From the NCBI GenBank assembly GCA_903772945.1, contig CAICTM010001135.1, forward strand, positions 1 to 36,346: DNA of 36,346 bases. Direction: 5' to 3'. Under the pieces are notes generated by a model, which was not told the DNA's origin, did no database searches, and saw only the letters and a list, made by a program, of their open reading frames with translations. Positions 17,205-28,670 of the stretch are shown here, one piece after another. Position numbers and translations under genes: made by a program. This DNA comes from Seminavis robusta (Eukaryota; Bacillariophyta; Bacillariophyceae; Naviculales; Naviculaceae). Positions within the stretch are counted from its first letter, which is position 1; every line of letters starts with the position of its first letter.

Positions 17205-18413
17205 TGTAGTTTGAATTGATTACTCGTAGTAGTTGGTTGGATGCTGTTTTTGTTGATTGTTGATTGTTATGATCGGTTTATGAGAACAGGAGCCTGGCCT
17301 TTTTGCACTGATGTTGGCTTGCAGGTTTGATGTTGTTCTGGTTCGGCGGAACTCTGTGAGGCTTAGCGCTCGGAACTTGTGACGGAGCTTCTTTTCAGGC
17401 GTCCACCCCTCGTCAAAAATTATTTAGCTCTGCTTACCAGTAAGCATCTACTAGGTCCTTCGTAGGCTTCTACAGGACGGCTGGACGGCGGGAGTCAACA
17501 GAGCAACAGATGGCAACAGGCAACGGCCAGAATGGTCGGAGTGTAAACAACGGCGAAACATCAACCGCTCAGGCCAAGTCCAAATCTGACATTTGGTCTT
17601 GGCAGGAGGACAACAAGTAGTATTGATGGTAACAAGCCAGCCAAGACCCTAGAGAGTTGCATCCAGCCAGCGCTCAGAGCGCTGGCTGTGCCCAGGAGAG
17701 TTGGTTCAGGATTCGGTTCACAGCGTTCAGGAGCTGGCCCAGGTTTTGGACCGGCCGCTTCTAGTAGGAATGGGGTTGCTTGGGTCCTCCAAGGGGTACG
17801 GTACGGCAAACGTTTATTTTGGAGTGACCCACAAAGTTTGGCATGGATGGCTCCCAGAGTTCTACTACACTGTAGGCCCTTGACTTAGGTGCGTCCATGC
17901 AGAGTTTGGTCCAGGGTCCAGGCGATCTTCCTGGAGTTTGTATTGGCCAATAGATACTTCAGCAGGCATCCAAGCAGAAGTGACTACCGGTACCGGTACA
18001 GCGTAACAGGTACTGATAGCCACATGAGAGTTGCAGTGCGAGCAAAAGCGAAAGACTGGTTTCAAGGATGCTGGGGGAGAAACAACGGCATTGTAAAAAG
18101 CCCTAACGCTAGTAGAGATAAACATACCAGGCCAAAACACGAGCGCGAACGAAATCGAACAGCCCAAAACTCGTCACTCGCCCGTCGTTGCACCATATGC
18201 ATGCCGACCCTTGCCCATACTAGCTAGCTAGTACCGGTAGTTGTTGTTCTTGTGAACAAATAAGCGCTATAGAACCTGTGTCATCACCATTCGGCAGTAG
18301 GAAGAGGAAAGGAACACTAGCTCTCCCTCGTCTGGTTGGAGCTAATGCATTTTTTGTGAGGTCTTTCGATTGTGCCGATACATTCACTCTGTCACCCACG
18401 GCTGTTGCGGAAG
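17205..18413. other. Intergenic between divergent genes, no gene seen
   Basis: Should contain the promoters of the minus-strand plastid protein gene and the plus-strand RING gene. Open frames of 60-110 codons overlap on both strands without protein-like patterns. TACCGGTACCGGTA (about 17985-17998) and CTAGCTAGCTAG (about 18222-18233) are short palindromic runs. I found no tRNA. Confidence 0.4.
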
Positions 18414-19262
18414 ATGTCTACTAATCCTGGAAGTTTTGCCAGGGACAATGATACTACCTATCTCGAGGCGATAGCCATTGCCGGGATCATAATGGGAGCT
18501 TTGGTTGCTTTGGTGATACTGAGGTTATTTGTGAATCTATGCATCGATGTGGTTATTCTCGGGGATTTGGATTCCGCCAGGAGGTCACTGGGATCGCTGG
18601 TACGGCGATTTTGTCCGTGGTGGCATCGAAGGACCCAACCTGAAGATACTTCTGCAGAAACCAATAATGGTAACTCTAACGACCGAGAACAGCAGATGAT
18701 GGAGTTGGGAAACACTCCGCGGAGATTTCAGTATTCCTTGGACGAAAGAAAGAATATCATTGCCACCATCCTTCAAGGAAGGGTGAGTAGAGGATCTCCA
18801 GGTTTGCGGGATCACTTGCCTGACCATCTTGTCCTTACCTTGCTTCATCCAATCTATCTACTATAAAGACGCTTAAGAGTGAAGATATTGAAAAATTAAA
18901 GAGTGACGAGCCTGAGCCTAGTTTTATGAGTGAAGGGTCAGGGTCTGGTGGTGGGAAGATTTGTTCCATTTGCCTGGTGGAGTTTGGTGCGTTACTTTTT
19001 GCGCTACGCTCGTCATGTGCTATTGATTGCATTGGGTGGATTTTCTTTAGCTTACTGGTATTTGCTACCTTCACTATTGCTTGTAGCTGTTGGAGACACA
19101 GCGGTAACAGCAGAACGCTGTTCTCACACCTTTCATCACAAGTGCATAGTGGACTGGCTGGGCACGCATCAGACCGATTGCCCGTATTGCAGAACGCAAA
19201 TGGTATCACCAGAAGCTCTGGAAACAGCTGCCTCATCTTCAAGTCTGTCTCATTATTTATAG
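18414..19262 (+). CDS. Membrane-anchored RING-H2 protein, probable E3 ubiquitin ligase
   Basis: Three exons: 18414-18782, 18869-18986 and 19087-19262. The introns (86 and 100 nt) have GTGAGT...AAAG and GTGCGT...GTAG ends, giving 220 residues. The ATG in AAGATGTCT was chosen because the upstream frame lacks another ATG. A transmembrane helix spans about residues 19-44. A Gln/Asn/Glu-rich linker follows, then a C3H2C3 RING: C155-x2-C158-x15-C174-x-H176-x2-H179-x2-C182-x11-C194-P-x-C197. Intron 2 splits the RING between the second and third zinc ligands. This layout (TM anchor plus C-terminal RING-H2) is that of ATL/RNF-type ubiquitin ligases acting at membranes. The substrate is unknown. It converges on the kinase gene 150 bp downstream. 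Confidence 0.85.
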
Positions 19263-19413
19263 CCCAAACTTTTGCTCATAATCAACAGCAACGCTCACAT
19301 TCATAGAACGATTCGATCGAACCCAATCCGTGGTTTGAAAAGCTATAGCTATGCCGCATTTTGCAAACCATTTTCGTCCGCCGTGATACCTGACGGACAC
19401 TTTCCTCATCTAC

Positions 19414-21758
19414 CTAGTCTAATGTTCTTGGTTGCTGAGGGGGCGTTTGTGCAGTTTGCTGGTACATCTGGGTTCGTGGACGCCCGGATGCTTGAGCTTC
19501 TCGATCTCTGTCGTCGAACGTGAATCCCACAAAGGTGTCGTGAGCGAGCTGTTCAGCAGCCTCGCTATCGTCCGCATTTCCAGCCTCCTCACTGTGAACA
19601 GGCATTCTCGTGAATGTATTGTCGAAATTGGCCGTTGCGGCGTCAATTGAGAATTGGTCGATTTCATTCGAGCTTGTTGCAGATGCCGACACATTTGTGT
19701 GGATCATGCCATCCACTGAGGCATCATTTCCATCTGGTGGCTTCCAGCCTTCACACGGCCGGATTGGTGCTTCGACTCGCCTTCCATATAGAGCTCTCCA
19801 GTTGATCGTTCGGAAAAATTCATGCTCCATTGCAGTACGGACACCCGCAACGCCCAACCGTCGTCGAGGGTTACGTTCTAACAGGGCGCTGACGCAACTG
19901 GCTGCTTGACTGCTGAATTTGTTGGGTATGTCGAGCGGTGCGCTCTTGAGCCTTCGGAAAAGCTTGGCTCGATCTGTCGTGTACCATGGTGGCAGTCCCG
20001 TCATCATTTCATACAGCAGCATTCCAAGTCCCCAGTAATCCACACAGAAACCGTGCCCTTGTTGGCCGAGCACTTCCGGCGCCATATACTCGGGTGTTCC
20101 GCACATGGACGTTGCTCCCTCGCATGGATGCTTCAGACCAGCCTTGGCGAGACCAAAGTCCCCTAGCTTGACGTGACCTTCAGCATCGAGCAAGACATTC
20201 TCGGGTTTTAAGTCACGGTATATGATTCCTCTCTTGTGCAGGTGGCCAATCGCTAGTAACAATTCTGCGGAATAGAACCTGGCTACCCCTTCAGGGAAGC
20301 AGCGATGCCGTGACAAATGGAAGAATAACTCACCGCCAGGACAGTAGTCCAGTACAAGGTACAATTTTTCTGGGGTCTGAAATGCATAGTGCAGCTTCAT
20401 GATGAAGGGATGATTCACAGCAGATAAGACTTTTCGTTCTGTCCGCGTCCTTTCGATTTGCCGCCTTTTCACGAGGTGTGTTTTTCGCAAGATTTTCATG
20501 GCAAACAGAGATCCGTGTTCTTTTCCAACCCGCTTTTGCACCAAGACAACCTAAACGGCAGCAAACAAAAAAGAATACAATCAACAAAACATCGTTGCGT
20601 CCCCCAGTTCACAAAAGGCAGTACTGGACTCACTTTTCCAAAGGAACCCTTTCCAAGAACTCTCAGCAACGGAAGGAACATTTGTACGTTTGGTTTTGTT
20701 ACAACATCTTGCTGTGTTCCAGTGTCCCACTCTAGCCCATCATCGGGTATTATTGCAGGGTCGTTTTTCACGGGGGTGACAACGTTTGGTCTTTTTTGTG
20801 TTTGCGGAGTTTGTGGTAGTGTCGATAGACCTGCAGCACCCGGCGACAGACTGGAATGTCCATCGTCAATTCCTGGTCTGACAGGCGATTGTTGTTGCGT
20901 TTGATGATGGTGTATGGGTGAGACGGTAGCATTGGGGTTTGTGTCGTTTTCATCTTCACCATCCGAGTCGTCGTCATCTTCGTCCCATCTAGTTTCCCAT
21001 TCACTGGCACCTCCCTTGCTGCTGGACGCCTTGACCACATTCGCATTAACCGCTGCGGCCGTGGCCGACACAGCGCTAGCGGTAGCACTGGCTGTGGCAA
21101 CAGCTGCATTGGCTGTCGCTTGGACTCCTGAACGAATTGTGCTTGAAATGCTGAGATTCCTCATGGAGTTAATCAGTTTCTTTCCTCTCCCTCCTTTGGC
21201 GGTTCCATAAAATCCAGGTGATCCTACGGCCAGGTTGACATTGGCAGTCGAACCTTGTTGGGCATGCAAATGTTGTGGCGCGCCATGCACACCAGAATTA
21301 TGTTGATGTTGGTCTGGGTATTGATTGTGGTGAATTTGCGGCTGTTGCTGATGGTGATGATGAATTCCATTCATGCTCTGTTGCTGTTGTTGCTGCTGCT
21401 GTTGCTGATGAAGGTAGTATTGCTGTTCTTCCGGTGTCATGTGCTGTAAATTATTGGGATATGGTTGTGATTGCGCATGTCCTGCGGCAGCTCCGCCATT
21501 TCCGTAGTGAGTGGTAGGTGCCATGTATGGCATCTGCCCAGCTGCTGCTGCTGCTCTTGCTGCCTCTTTCCCTTCAAAGTCTTTGTTATTATGGGCTCTT
21601 CCTGCAGCCGCTCGATGCAGCATGGTCCCAATCATTTTCGTTCCGGGTCGGGCATTGGCTTGTCCGTGCATTGGTGGATTCACGGAGGATGGCGGAGCTC
21701 TCGCCTGATCTTCCAAGCCATCGCCATCGGCTTGCGGAAGTGATGCTTCTTGGCCCAT
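19414..21758 (-). CDS. AGC-family serine/threonine kinase
   Basis: Two exons, 21758-20634 and 20550-19414, with an 83-nt GTGAGT...TTTAG intron inside the Gly-rich loop; the joined frame gives 753 residues. The kinase domain begins near residue 362: GKGSFGKV loop, Lys394 (FAMKI), catalytic Asp488 (YRDLKPEN), Asp506 of DFG, and activation segment SMCGTPEYMAPE, where Ser523 occupies the PDK1-site position. The C-tail has a turn-like segment (FTRMPVHS) and a hydrophobic motif FVGFTF (Thr719), the hallmark of the AKT/S6K/SGK group. The first 360 residues are low-complexity: poly-Gln, His-rich, Ala-rich and an acidic patch, with no PH domain seen. The nearest role would be growth or nutrient signalling, by family only. 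The last 30 residues are Gln/Pro-rich. Confidence 0.92.
20551..20633 (-). other. Intron of the AGC kinase gene
   Basis: An 83-nt GT-AG intron between GGA AAA and GTT GTC codons (phase 0). Splicing joins GKGSFGK to VVLVQKR and completes the nucleotide-binding loop. Confidence 0.9.
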
Positions 21759-22769
21759 TTTCTCTTAGTGCTTATTGTCGTGATAATGGATGATATATAA
21801 TGGCCCTCGTTGACAGACGCCGCAAGCTAGAGACCTCCTTATATTCGCAATAAGTTGGATAGCGGACTGACTGATAAGGATAATCAATGCTACCGCTCTG
21901 TCTCGTCGGTACACGGCCAATCCAACGAGTGTTGTCTATCGTGACAAGATCTGACACCTCTTCGTTGCACCCTGGGTGCGATGACCTTTTCAGAGTGATC
22001 CGGAAACAAAATCAAAAATCACGTTGGTTCTTGCCAAAAACACCGGAAGCCTTTCAAAGGTGCCGTTATCAATTGTCGTCAGTCCAAGACACGACACAGT
22101 CGCATTCAATGAGGAGGAGGGGACAAATACAAGGTAGACTTAGCGTTCTTGGCAGTTTATGTTTATACGGGCCTCGTTCCGAATGGGCAGCTACCCTCAA
22201 CGCCACTTGCCAATCCCTCCGCCAGTTTGCGTATTGGTTTGCCGCTCACCGACCACCACAACAACAAAAATGCTGAATGATGGTGCTGATGCGATGATGC
22301 TGCGACAATGGATCTGTCCGGTACTGTACCTCACGTAGAAGCAGTACCACCAGTATACTTGTAATTATGTTGATTAATAGTTATCTCTTATTCCCTGAGC
22401 GACATGTCTTGTTAAGCCTTTCATTCGAACACGCCAGTTCCTTGACCGATAAGGGTGGGGTTATGTCTCCCTCGCTCAAGAAAAGGATCCGAGCCCCTCT
22501 CTCCTCACCATCGCAAGCACACAGCATTGCTCCGACGTGGACGCGGGGTACATTAGCTGTCATTTTCTTCTGTGGTTGCTCTTTCTCCCTCTCTCTTTCA
22601 TTACTTCCTTGAGCCGCACTCGATTCGAATTTGCCGCAAGACGACAGGGTGGACGCTCCTCTACATTCGGGTTTTCAAATCGTTTCGGCTGCTAGTCGCC
22701 AATCGCATTGGTTGAGAATCGTCGGACGACACCAAGAAGGCACCCAAAAAGTCTCTCTGCACAACAACC
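21759..22769. other. Intergenic between divergent genes, no gene seen
   Basis: A likely shared promoter region for the kinase (-) and the coiled-coil gene (+). A plus-strand open frame at 21887-22276 has no recognisable domain and a Cys/Arg/Gln-rich composition, so I do not call it. A CT-rich tract (about 22575-22605) precedes the coiled-coil gene. Confidence 0.4.
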
Positions 22770-23480
22770 ATGCAAGCTTCGGAAGGAATGGCCAGTGTCG
22801 CTGCTCGCATCCAAGAGCGCTCATTGCAGCTCTCGTCGGAGCAAGCTGTATTGGAGCTGGTTCAATTGGAGCACGGTGAATACCAGGCCGCACTGGACGC
22901 GGAGAATCAACAGACGCGAGAAGTCCGCCGCAAGTTTCTCGAAACTGCATCTAATCGCAATGGAGTGGAACTGGAACTGTGGAACGTTGAGTCAAAGCGA
23001 CAAGATTGTGTGGAATCTACAAAGCGACAGGAAGAAGAAGAAGAACGTCTTTGCGCTGCGAGGAATGAAAAGCAAGCCGAATGGGAAGAGCTTGTCGAGG
23101 ATGTTCTGGCGGGTCATGCTCTTGCACAAGAAACCTATCGCACTACCTTCCATAACATAAGCAGACTTCGAAGCGATGCAGTGTCCAAGCGCAAGCAACA
23201 GCTGGCTGCGCTCGATGATCACTTGAAAGGTCTGAACCGCCATGACGACCCCTTGGCAGCAGAGAAGGAACGGCTGCAAAAGGCGTTGGAAGAACTGGAA
23301 GCCAACGAGCAAAAAGAAGATGGTGAACTCGCTCGTCTTGCACAAGAAGTGCAAGAACATGTGGCAACGCGCTCAAAGCTTCGAGAAAGTGTCAGAGCGC
23401 ATCAAAAGGCTTACCGCGATGCCAATGCAACCGCGCTGCTATGGGAAAAGGAGTGCTGTGACATGGATGCCGTTCCCTGA
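22770..23480 (+). CDS. Coiled-coil protein of unknown function
   Basis: 236 residues, ATG in the context ACAACCATGC; a second ATG six codons on (GGAATGGCC) is an alternative start. Almost the whole chain is Glu/Lys/Gln/Leu/Ala-rich with heptad-like spacing and no Pro between about residues 10 and 165. It is predicted to form long alpha-helical coiled coils, with a break near HDDPLAAEKE (about 158-167). There is no signal peptide, membrane helix or catalytic motif. It ends in CCDMDAVP. I do not recognise a family. Structural or scaffold roles are typical for such proteins but not shown here. The frame is clean with no introns, unlike the nearby transposon DNA. Confidence 0.7.
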   Translation: MQASEGMASVAARIQERSLQLSSEQAVLELVQLEHGEYQAALDAENQQTREVRRKFLETASNRNGVELELWNVESKRQDCVESTKRQEEEEERLCAARNEKQAEWEELVEDVLAGHALAQETYRTTFHNISRLRSDAVSKRKQQLAALDDHLKGLNRHDDPLAAEKERLQKALEELEANEQKEDGELARLAQEVQEHVATRSKLRESVRAHQKAYRDANATALLWEKECCDMDAVP

Positions 23481-23923
23481 ACACTACATGGCCATTCTGT
23501 ATGATGTAGCTGTGAGCTACCGGTACTTTGATAGCAAGGTGCCTTCAAGTTGCCTTCAGCTTGGGTTCCCGAGGGATCTTGTCGCTACCGTACTTCCAGA
23601 TTGGTTGGATTGACTGCTGTTTCAAGATGGCGCTTTGAGAGCTTCAGAGAAGAAAACCATTCGCTTGTTCCTGTTGCTTGTGAGTAGTCTAGGCACGAGG
23701 CTTCGATGAGTCAATATTATGTGTATTGCTAGTAGTTTATTTGTGTAGTGCTAGTAGGTTTTTCCGCTTTCCGGAGTATAAAATTTGTTGGGTGTGCTAG
23801 TGTTGAGGAGAGAGCTCTTTATCTTCTGCGAGCCATCTAAGAGTGGCGCTGTCGTCTCCTGCTGTTGTTGAGGTCTAGCGTTGAGTCTCCGAGTTTCCGT
23901 CATGCTGTGAAGTTGCAGCGCAT
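23481..23923. other. Intergenic between convergent genes, no gene seen
   Basis: 3' flanks of the coiled-coil gene (+) and the KamA-like gene (-). Only short open frames; nothing to annotate beyond TAGTAG-type AT-rich stretches around 23720-23760. Confidence 0.4.
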
Positions 23924-25590
23924 TTACTCGACGAAAGGATCGACGGGTCGGGGAAGTCCACTCTCGTCCCATGGCAGCTTCATGCCTGGAAGAGGCTCCA
24001 GATCGTCAAACCAGACTGCCTTGGGGTCGTACTTGGCGAAGAAAGGACGACCAACCCAGTTTTCGTCACGGCATTGAAGGAATCGAAGCACAAAGGCCTT
24101 GTGTCCCAAGATCTCTTCCACACCAGTCACCTCAACCTTTCCGGGTGTGCAACTCATGGATGGACCACGGGCAGTACGGATCAAACCAGAGCAGTTGCGG
24201 ATGGCATCGCTGTAGATTCGTTGGGCGCGGACAAGGGGAACATCGAAGAATTGTTGAGCACCCGTGTCACGAGCCATGAACATGTAGTATGGAATGATGC
24301 CCATCTGGGTTTCAAGGCGCCACTTCTGGGCCCAAACATCAGCATCGTCGTTAATTCCTCGCATGACTGGGCTCTGGGATCGGATAGTGGCAAATGCTTC
24401 CTTCTGGATTCGGTTGACAGCTGCCTTGAACTTGGGAGTGGAAAGTTCACGTTGGTGTGAAAGATGGGCCATGATGGCAATGTGACGACCACCCTCCTCA
24501 CGAACACGGCGAAGCAATTCAATAACCTCATCGGCATCAGCATCGGTTGTGAATCGTTGGGGCCAGAAGGACAAACTGCGAGTTCCAATACGAAGGTTCT
24601 TGATGTGGGGAAGGAATGTTGGGTCAGTGAATGGCTCCAAGTATTGAGCCAAGGACCTAGTCTTCATGACCATTGGGTCTCCTCCAGTCATCAAAATATC
24701 AGAAACCTCTTCGTGTTCAGCCAAATAGTTGAAAAGAGAGTCAGCTTCCTTCTGGGCAAATCGCAATTCATCATCACCAATGAACTGAGCCCATCGGAAG
24801 CAGTATGTGCAGTATGCATGGCATGTTTGAGCAGCAGCAGGGAAAACCAATACGGTTTCGCTGTACTTGTGTTGTACTCCAGTCAAGTCGTCATTTTTTG
24901 GAGCATTCAACTGCTTCTGACCCGCTGGGTGGGGGTTAAGATCCGCACGGATGTCAGCAACAGTTTGGATGAGGGCAGCAGGATCTCCAGCCGCGTGTGC
25001 CTTGCGCAATTTTTCCTGGTGCTCAGGGATAAGCATATCCATTGTTGGGAAAACCAGACGGTAGAAAGGATCTTCCCTCAAGTCTTCAGCATCCCAATCG
25101 ATCAATTCATCGACGTAGTAAGGTGATGCCTTGAAGGGGAAAATCAAACCAGAGAGGCGGATGTCCTCCATGTGAGCATTGAGCTGGGGGTGCTTTTCAG
25201 CAACCTTGTCAAGTGCCTGAAGACTGATGGCCTTGTATCGTTCATTTGGTTGGCTTGGTGCAACGCCGTTGGTTCCAATAATGTTATTCAAACCATCGAC
25301 TTCCACTGCCTTGGAAGAAATCTCGGCCTCGGCTGTAGCTTCCACGCTCTTCTCAGCAACAAACAATCTGTTGACACCTAACGATACAAATTGAGAAGCA
25401 GAGAAAAGATTTAGATTCGATTCGACCTGAGGTCAATATTTGACGCCAATTAAAACTTTCAGGACCACCAACCTTTGAGCTCACCTCGCGAAACAGCAAG
25501 TTTCTGTGGAAGGAAACATTGGGCTCCAGGGAATGTGGCCACTCCAGCGAGAAGACCGAGGAGGGCGAAGCGCGAGATGGTTGATGGCAT
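23924..25590 (-). CDS. Plastid-targeted KamA-like radical SAM protein (lysine 2,3-aminomutase family)
   Basis: Two exons, 25590-25485 and 25377-23924, with a 107-nt GTGAGC...GTTAG intron, giving 519 residues. Residues 1-25 form a signal peptide ending AQC/FLPQ, with Phe26 at the cut, the diatom plastid-import signature. The radical SAM cluster motif is C221-x3-C225-x2-C228 (CHAYCTYCFR), followed by the SAM-contact TGGDP (266-270) and a GIND segment (about 377-380) as in the aminomutase GVND. Lysine 2,3-aminomutases use SAM, a 4Fe-4S cluster and PLP to shift an amino group. Here the usual PGGGGK region is replaced by SCTPGK, with Lys449 as the likely PLP lysine. Family membership is solid; the substrate is not predictable. 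Relatives include arginine aminomutase and the EpmB family. Confidence 0.88.
25378..25484 (-). other. Intron of the KamA-like gene
   Basis: A 107-nt GT-AG phase-1 intron that splits the glycine codon between SRG and VNRLF. It separates the exon coding for the plastid presequence from the enzyme, a pattern often seen where targeting exons were added. Confidence 0.88.
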
Positions 25591-26812
25591 TATTGTTCTT
25601 TCAGATAGTCGAGCGAGTGAATCAATCACCAGAAATTATGACCGAATCCAATGTGCTGCAATGCTGTGTTCAGAAAAGCACGTAGTTATTGTTTTTTAGA
25701 ATGCAATAGTGATGTGAGGATGATGTGGAGCAAAGGATTCTGCTTTCGCCTCTTTGGCAGCTGACAGGCAATGTGTCTGTCAAAGAGGCAACGTGTCCAG
25801 CCAGTCCAACGAAAGCTGGACCTGGGATTTTTCAAAATTAGAGCCCTGACCACGCATGTCATAGGAACTGTCATAGGTGTCTTCTGGTCCAATCAAAGAC
25901 GCCATGAAACTGCGGGAAAATAATGTCTTTTGAATGTTTGACGATTTAGTAAACACATGTTTTTATACTTTAGAATATTTCAAAACACGTACAATACATG
26001 TAGTGTGAAAAATATGAATTGATTCGATTCTCGTTTTTACTAACATTGGACGAAAGAGAATCTCTTTTTGGCTTTCCCATCGAATGGTCTGGGCGAAATT
26101 CGTGGATCTCCAGCGACTTTTATTAAATTTTGGGGCTAAACAACACGGGGCTGTGGCTCCTGGCAATGAAGACCTCATGCCAATGGCCAATGACGTTGGT
26201 TGCGAAAATCCACGCAACCAACCAACTATTATTAACCAACACCACACGTAGTCGATTGGCTAATTTCCGGCCAGGTGGATGTCGGGACGGGCTGGTCATC
26301 AGACAAACTTCCGCATTGCCCAAGGGAATCGGCGTATCCAAGTTTCCAGCCTTGTTTGTCCCGATCGCTAGCTAGCTCTAGCTAGCTATCTATCGGGTAG
26401 ATGTAGGTAGCTCCGAGAAGCTACAGCTACCTTCTGTTTCTGTAGCCGAAGTTTGGAACCTCCAGCGATGGCACCTATTGTAGGAATTCGGTGGTATCTT
26501 TGTGGTATCCCTAGACCAACATATCTGTCTGCTTGCTGCATGTCCAGCTCAGACAGGTTTAGCTACGTGTTTACATCCTGTACTGCAGGATATGGGGCTT
26601 GCCCATGTGCAGGGAAGTTCAATTTGGACTACATGTACACGGTACACGGGCCATCCAGGGCGGCTGAGGACTTGACAGCCTGGCTGGGCATCATGCCATG
26701 GCTGTTTGGTACTGGTACCATAACAGCTACCATAACATGGATGCGAACAAGACGTAGCTGGCTATAGATGTGCAACATTTGCTGGTACTCTTTTATTGTT
26801 TATATAAAACTT
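25591..26812. other. Intergenic, no gene seen
   Basis: Upstream of the minus-strand KamA-like gene and downstream of the translocase gene. GCTAGCTAGCTCTAGCTAGC-type palindromic runs occur at about 26367-26390. Open frames are short and without known motifs. Confidence 0.4.
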
Positions 26813-28670
26813 TCACTGGTTTTTCTTTGCATCTTCCTCCTCGGCCTTGTTCAGCTCACTTTGTGCATGGAACAAAACACTGAGGCGGTTGGCTGCAGTG
26901 AACCATGTAATCAAAACAGAGTAGAAAATGACAGCAACAACTGAAGCTGCACTGATTATGTTCCCAAACATGAAAACAAGTCCTTGCTGAATGAAAGACC
27001 CACCGCTTTTGCCAATTCTTGAGCCCAGCACATCAATCGCTGCCTTGCCTTTCACTTTGGATTCTTTGTCAAGTGGAATGTAAGCCATTTGTGTTGTTGG
27101 GTCGAACAAAGCATACTTGGATGTTTTGCTCAGTAGGCTTTGAATAGTCCCCAGCACCACAGCCGCCTTTAGTCGTCCTGGATTATCAATCCCCATCAAG
27201 ATGCATGCAAAGAAGGGTGCAGCCAGCGCTGCCATGATGGTGGGAGTTGCAACGGCACCTATTCTCCAGCCCAGGACCCTTATTACTTGCACGCCAAAGA
27301 ATATGACAATGCACGTAGCCAAACCAACTGCTGACGAAAAGTTGCCCATGAAACGTTGGTAGTCAAGTGGATTGGGATATTGCTTTTTCACCAGGGACTT
27401 CCACATGATTTCCGTAAAGTTGATGCTCAGGCCATAACCCAGGACGAGGGTAGCGATAAGTCGCAAGTATTGCGACGAAGCCAGGAATTGTGCAGATTCT
27501 GACATGGACATCTTTGGTTTCTTTGGCTTGTCACTCTTCTTTTCGCCATCGCCACCAAGCGAGATTTGTGGTTCGGTCCGTTCAATGTAGGAAGTACACA
27601 AATGATAAAATAGACAAATCATGCTCCCAGCAAACACCACTGCAGACATCAAACGATGAAATGATGTTTCGAAATCTTTGGCCTTGCTGGTGTACCGAAC
27701 AACGTATTGGCCAGCCAAGACCGGGGCTAGACCGCTCACTTGAGCGAACAGGGGGTAGAATCGTTTGGCTTGGTCCACGGGTACCACATCATTTGCAAAC
27801 TGCCAAAATAAAATGCCGACTGAAACCGACGAATAGATTTCTGCCACAATGTAGAACAGAGCAGAAGTCCAGTTGGCCACAATCTTGGCCAGAATGGCCA
27901 AACCCCCTGAGGTTGCCTCACCAGGGAGCCATGCCTGAACAGACTCCAATGATGGGTGCAGGTGTTGTGTGTTTGAAAAAATGAAAAGGTCAAAGAGACC
28001 GAAGAAAACGAAGAAGGGTATGCATGTTGCGTAGAAAAGAGTTTTCTTACTCAGGACATCCGACATCCTGGAGTAAAATGCTATGAATGCAGTGGCAGCT
28101 GGAAGCACCCCATAAATCTGCAGGAAGGAGAGGCCAATAATAGTTTCAACCCAAAAGAAAGATGGTGAGCATCACAAGATCTGAGCACCGCTAATGTGGC
28201 TACCAAGTCCTTACCTTGAGAAAAGCAATGGCCTCTGCCCCGCATTGAGTGACCACAAGGGTATCTTTGGTATCTCTGGTTAGAGTCAGAGCGAGAATGA
28301 TGTAGAACTTGATGGCACTGATCAAAAAGAATTTCTTGGCCTCATCGCCACGGATGGGAAAAATTGTTCTTCGCAGTTTGACCCATGCTCCAGGTTCCTC
28401 GGCGGGAGAGCTGGTGGTGGTGGTAGTACTGTTGGCATTCGCTTCACTCATTTCAGATATTGTTTGGTTGGTTTCGACCTCTTCACCTCCCCGAAGGCTG
28501 AGTATTGAAAAACGTTTGGGCAATCGCTTCGCAGTAGGTCCGGAAGTTCCAGGACAAGATGGGCACCTGTGCAGGCCAGTGGAACGTTGACGGAGAGCGA
28601 CGGCTGTGTGACTCTGAAACCAAAGTGATAGTGTTGCTGCAAGGATTATCAAAGAGGAAAAGGCTTTCAT
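26813..28670 (-). CDS. ATP/ADP translocase (TLC/NTT family nucleotide transporter)
   Basis: Two exons, 28670-28215 and 28117-26813, with a 97-nt GTAAGG...CTGCAG intron, giving 586 residues. It starts with a hydrophobic signal peptide (about 4-25, TAVA/LRQR) and then a Ser/Thr-rich region. About 11-12 membrane helices follow from KFFLISAIKF onward. Motifs of the chlamydial/plastid NTT family include a TRDTKDTLVV-type first helix end, a central NFTEIMWK segment (about residue 380) and a late DPTTQMAYIPLD segment. These carriers exchange ATP/ADP or import nucleotides across plastid-type membranes. Because the predicted cut site lacks Phe, the protein may stay in the ER or outer plastid membranes rather than the inner envelope; diatom NTTs of both kinds are known. 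The substrate preference cannot be read from the sequence. Confidence 0.9.
28118..28214 (-). other. Intron of the ATP/ADP translocase gene
   Basis: A 97-nt GT-AG phase-0 intron between AIAFLK and IYGVLPAATA, inside the first membrane-spanning part of the carrier. Confidence 0.9.

Noticed and set aside
21887..22276. 129-codon plus-strand open frame
   Set aside because: No recognisable domain, Arg/Gln/Cys-rich composition, and it lies in the promoter region between two divergent genes.
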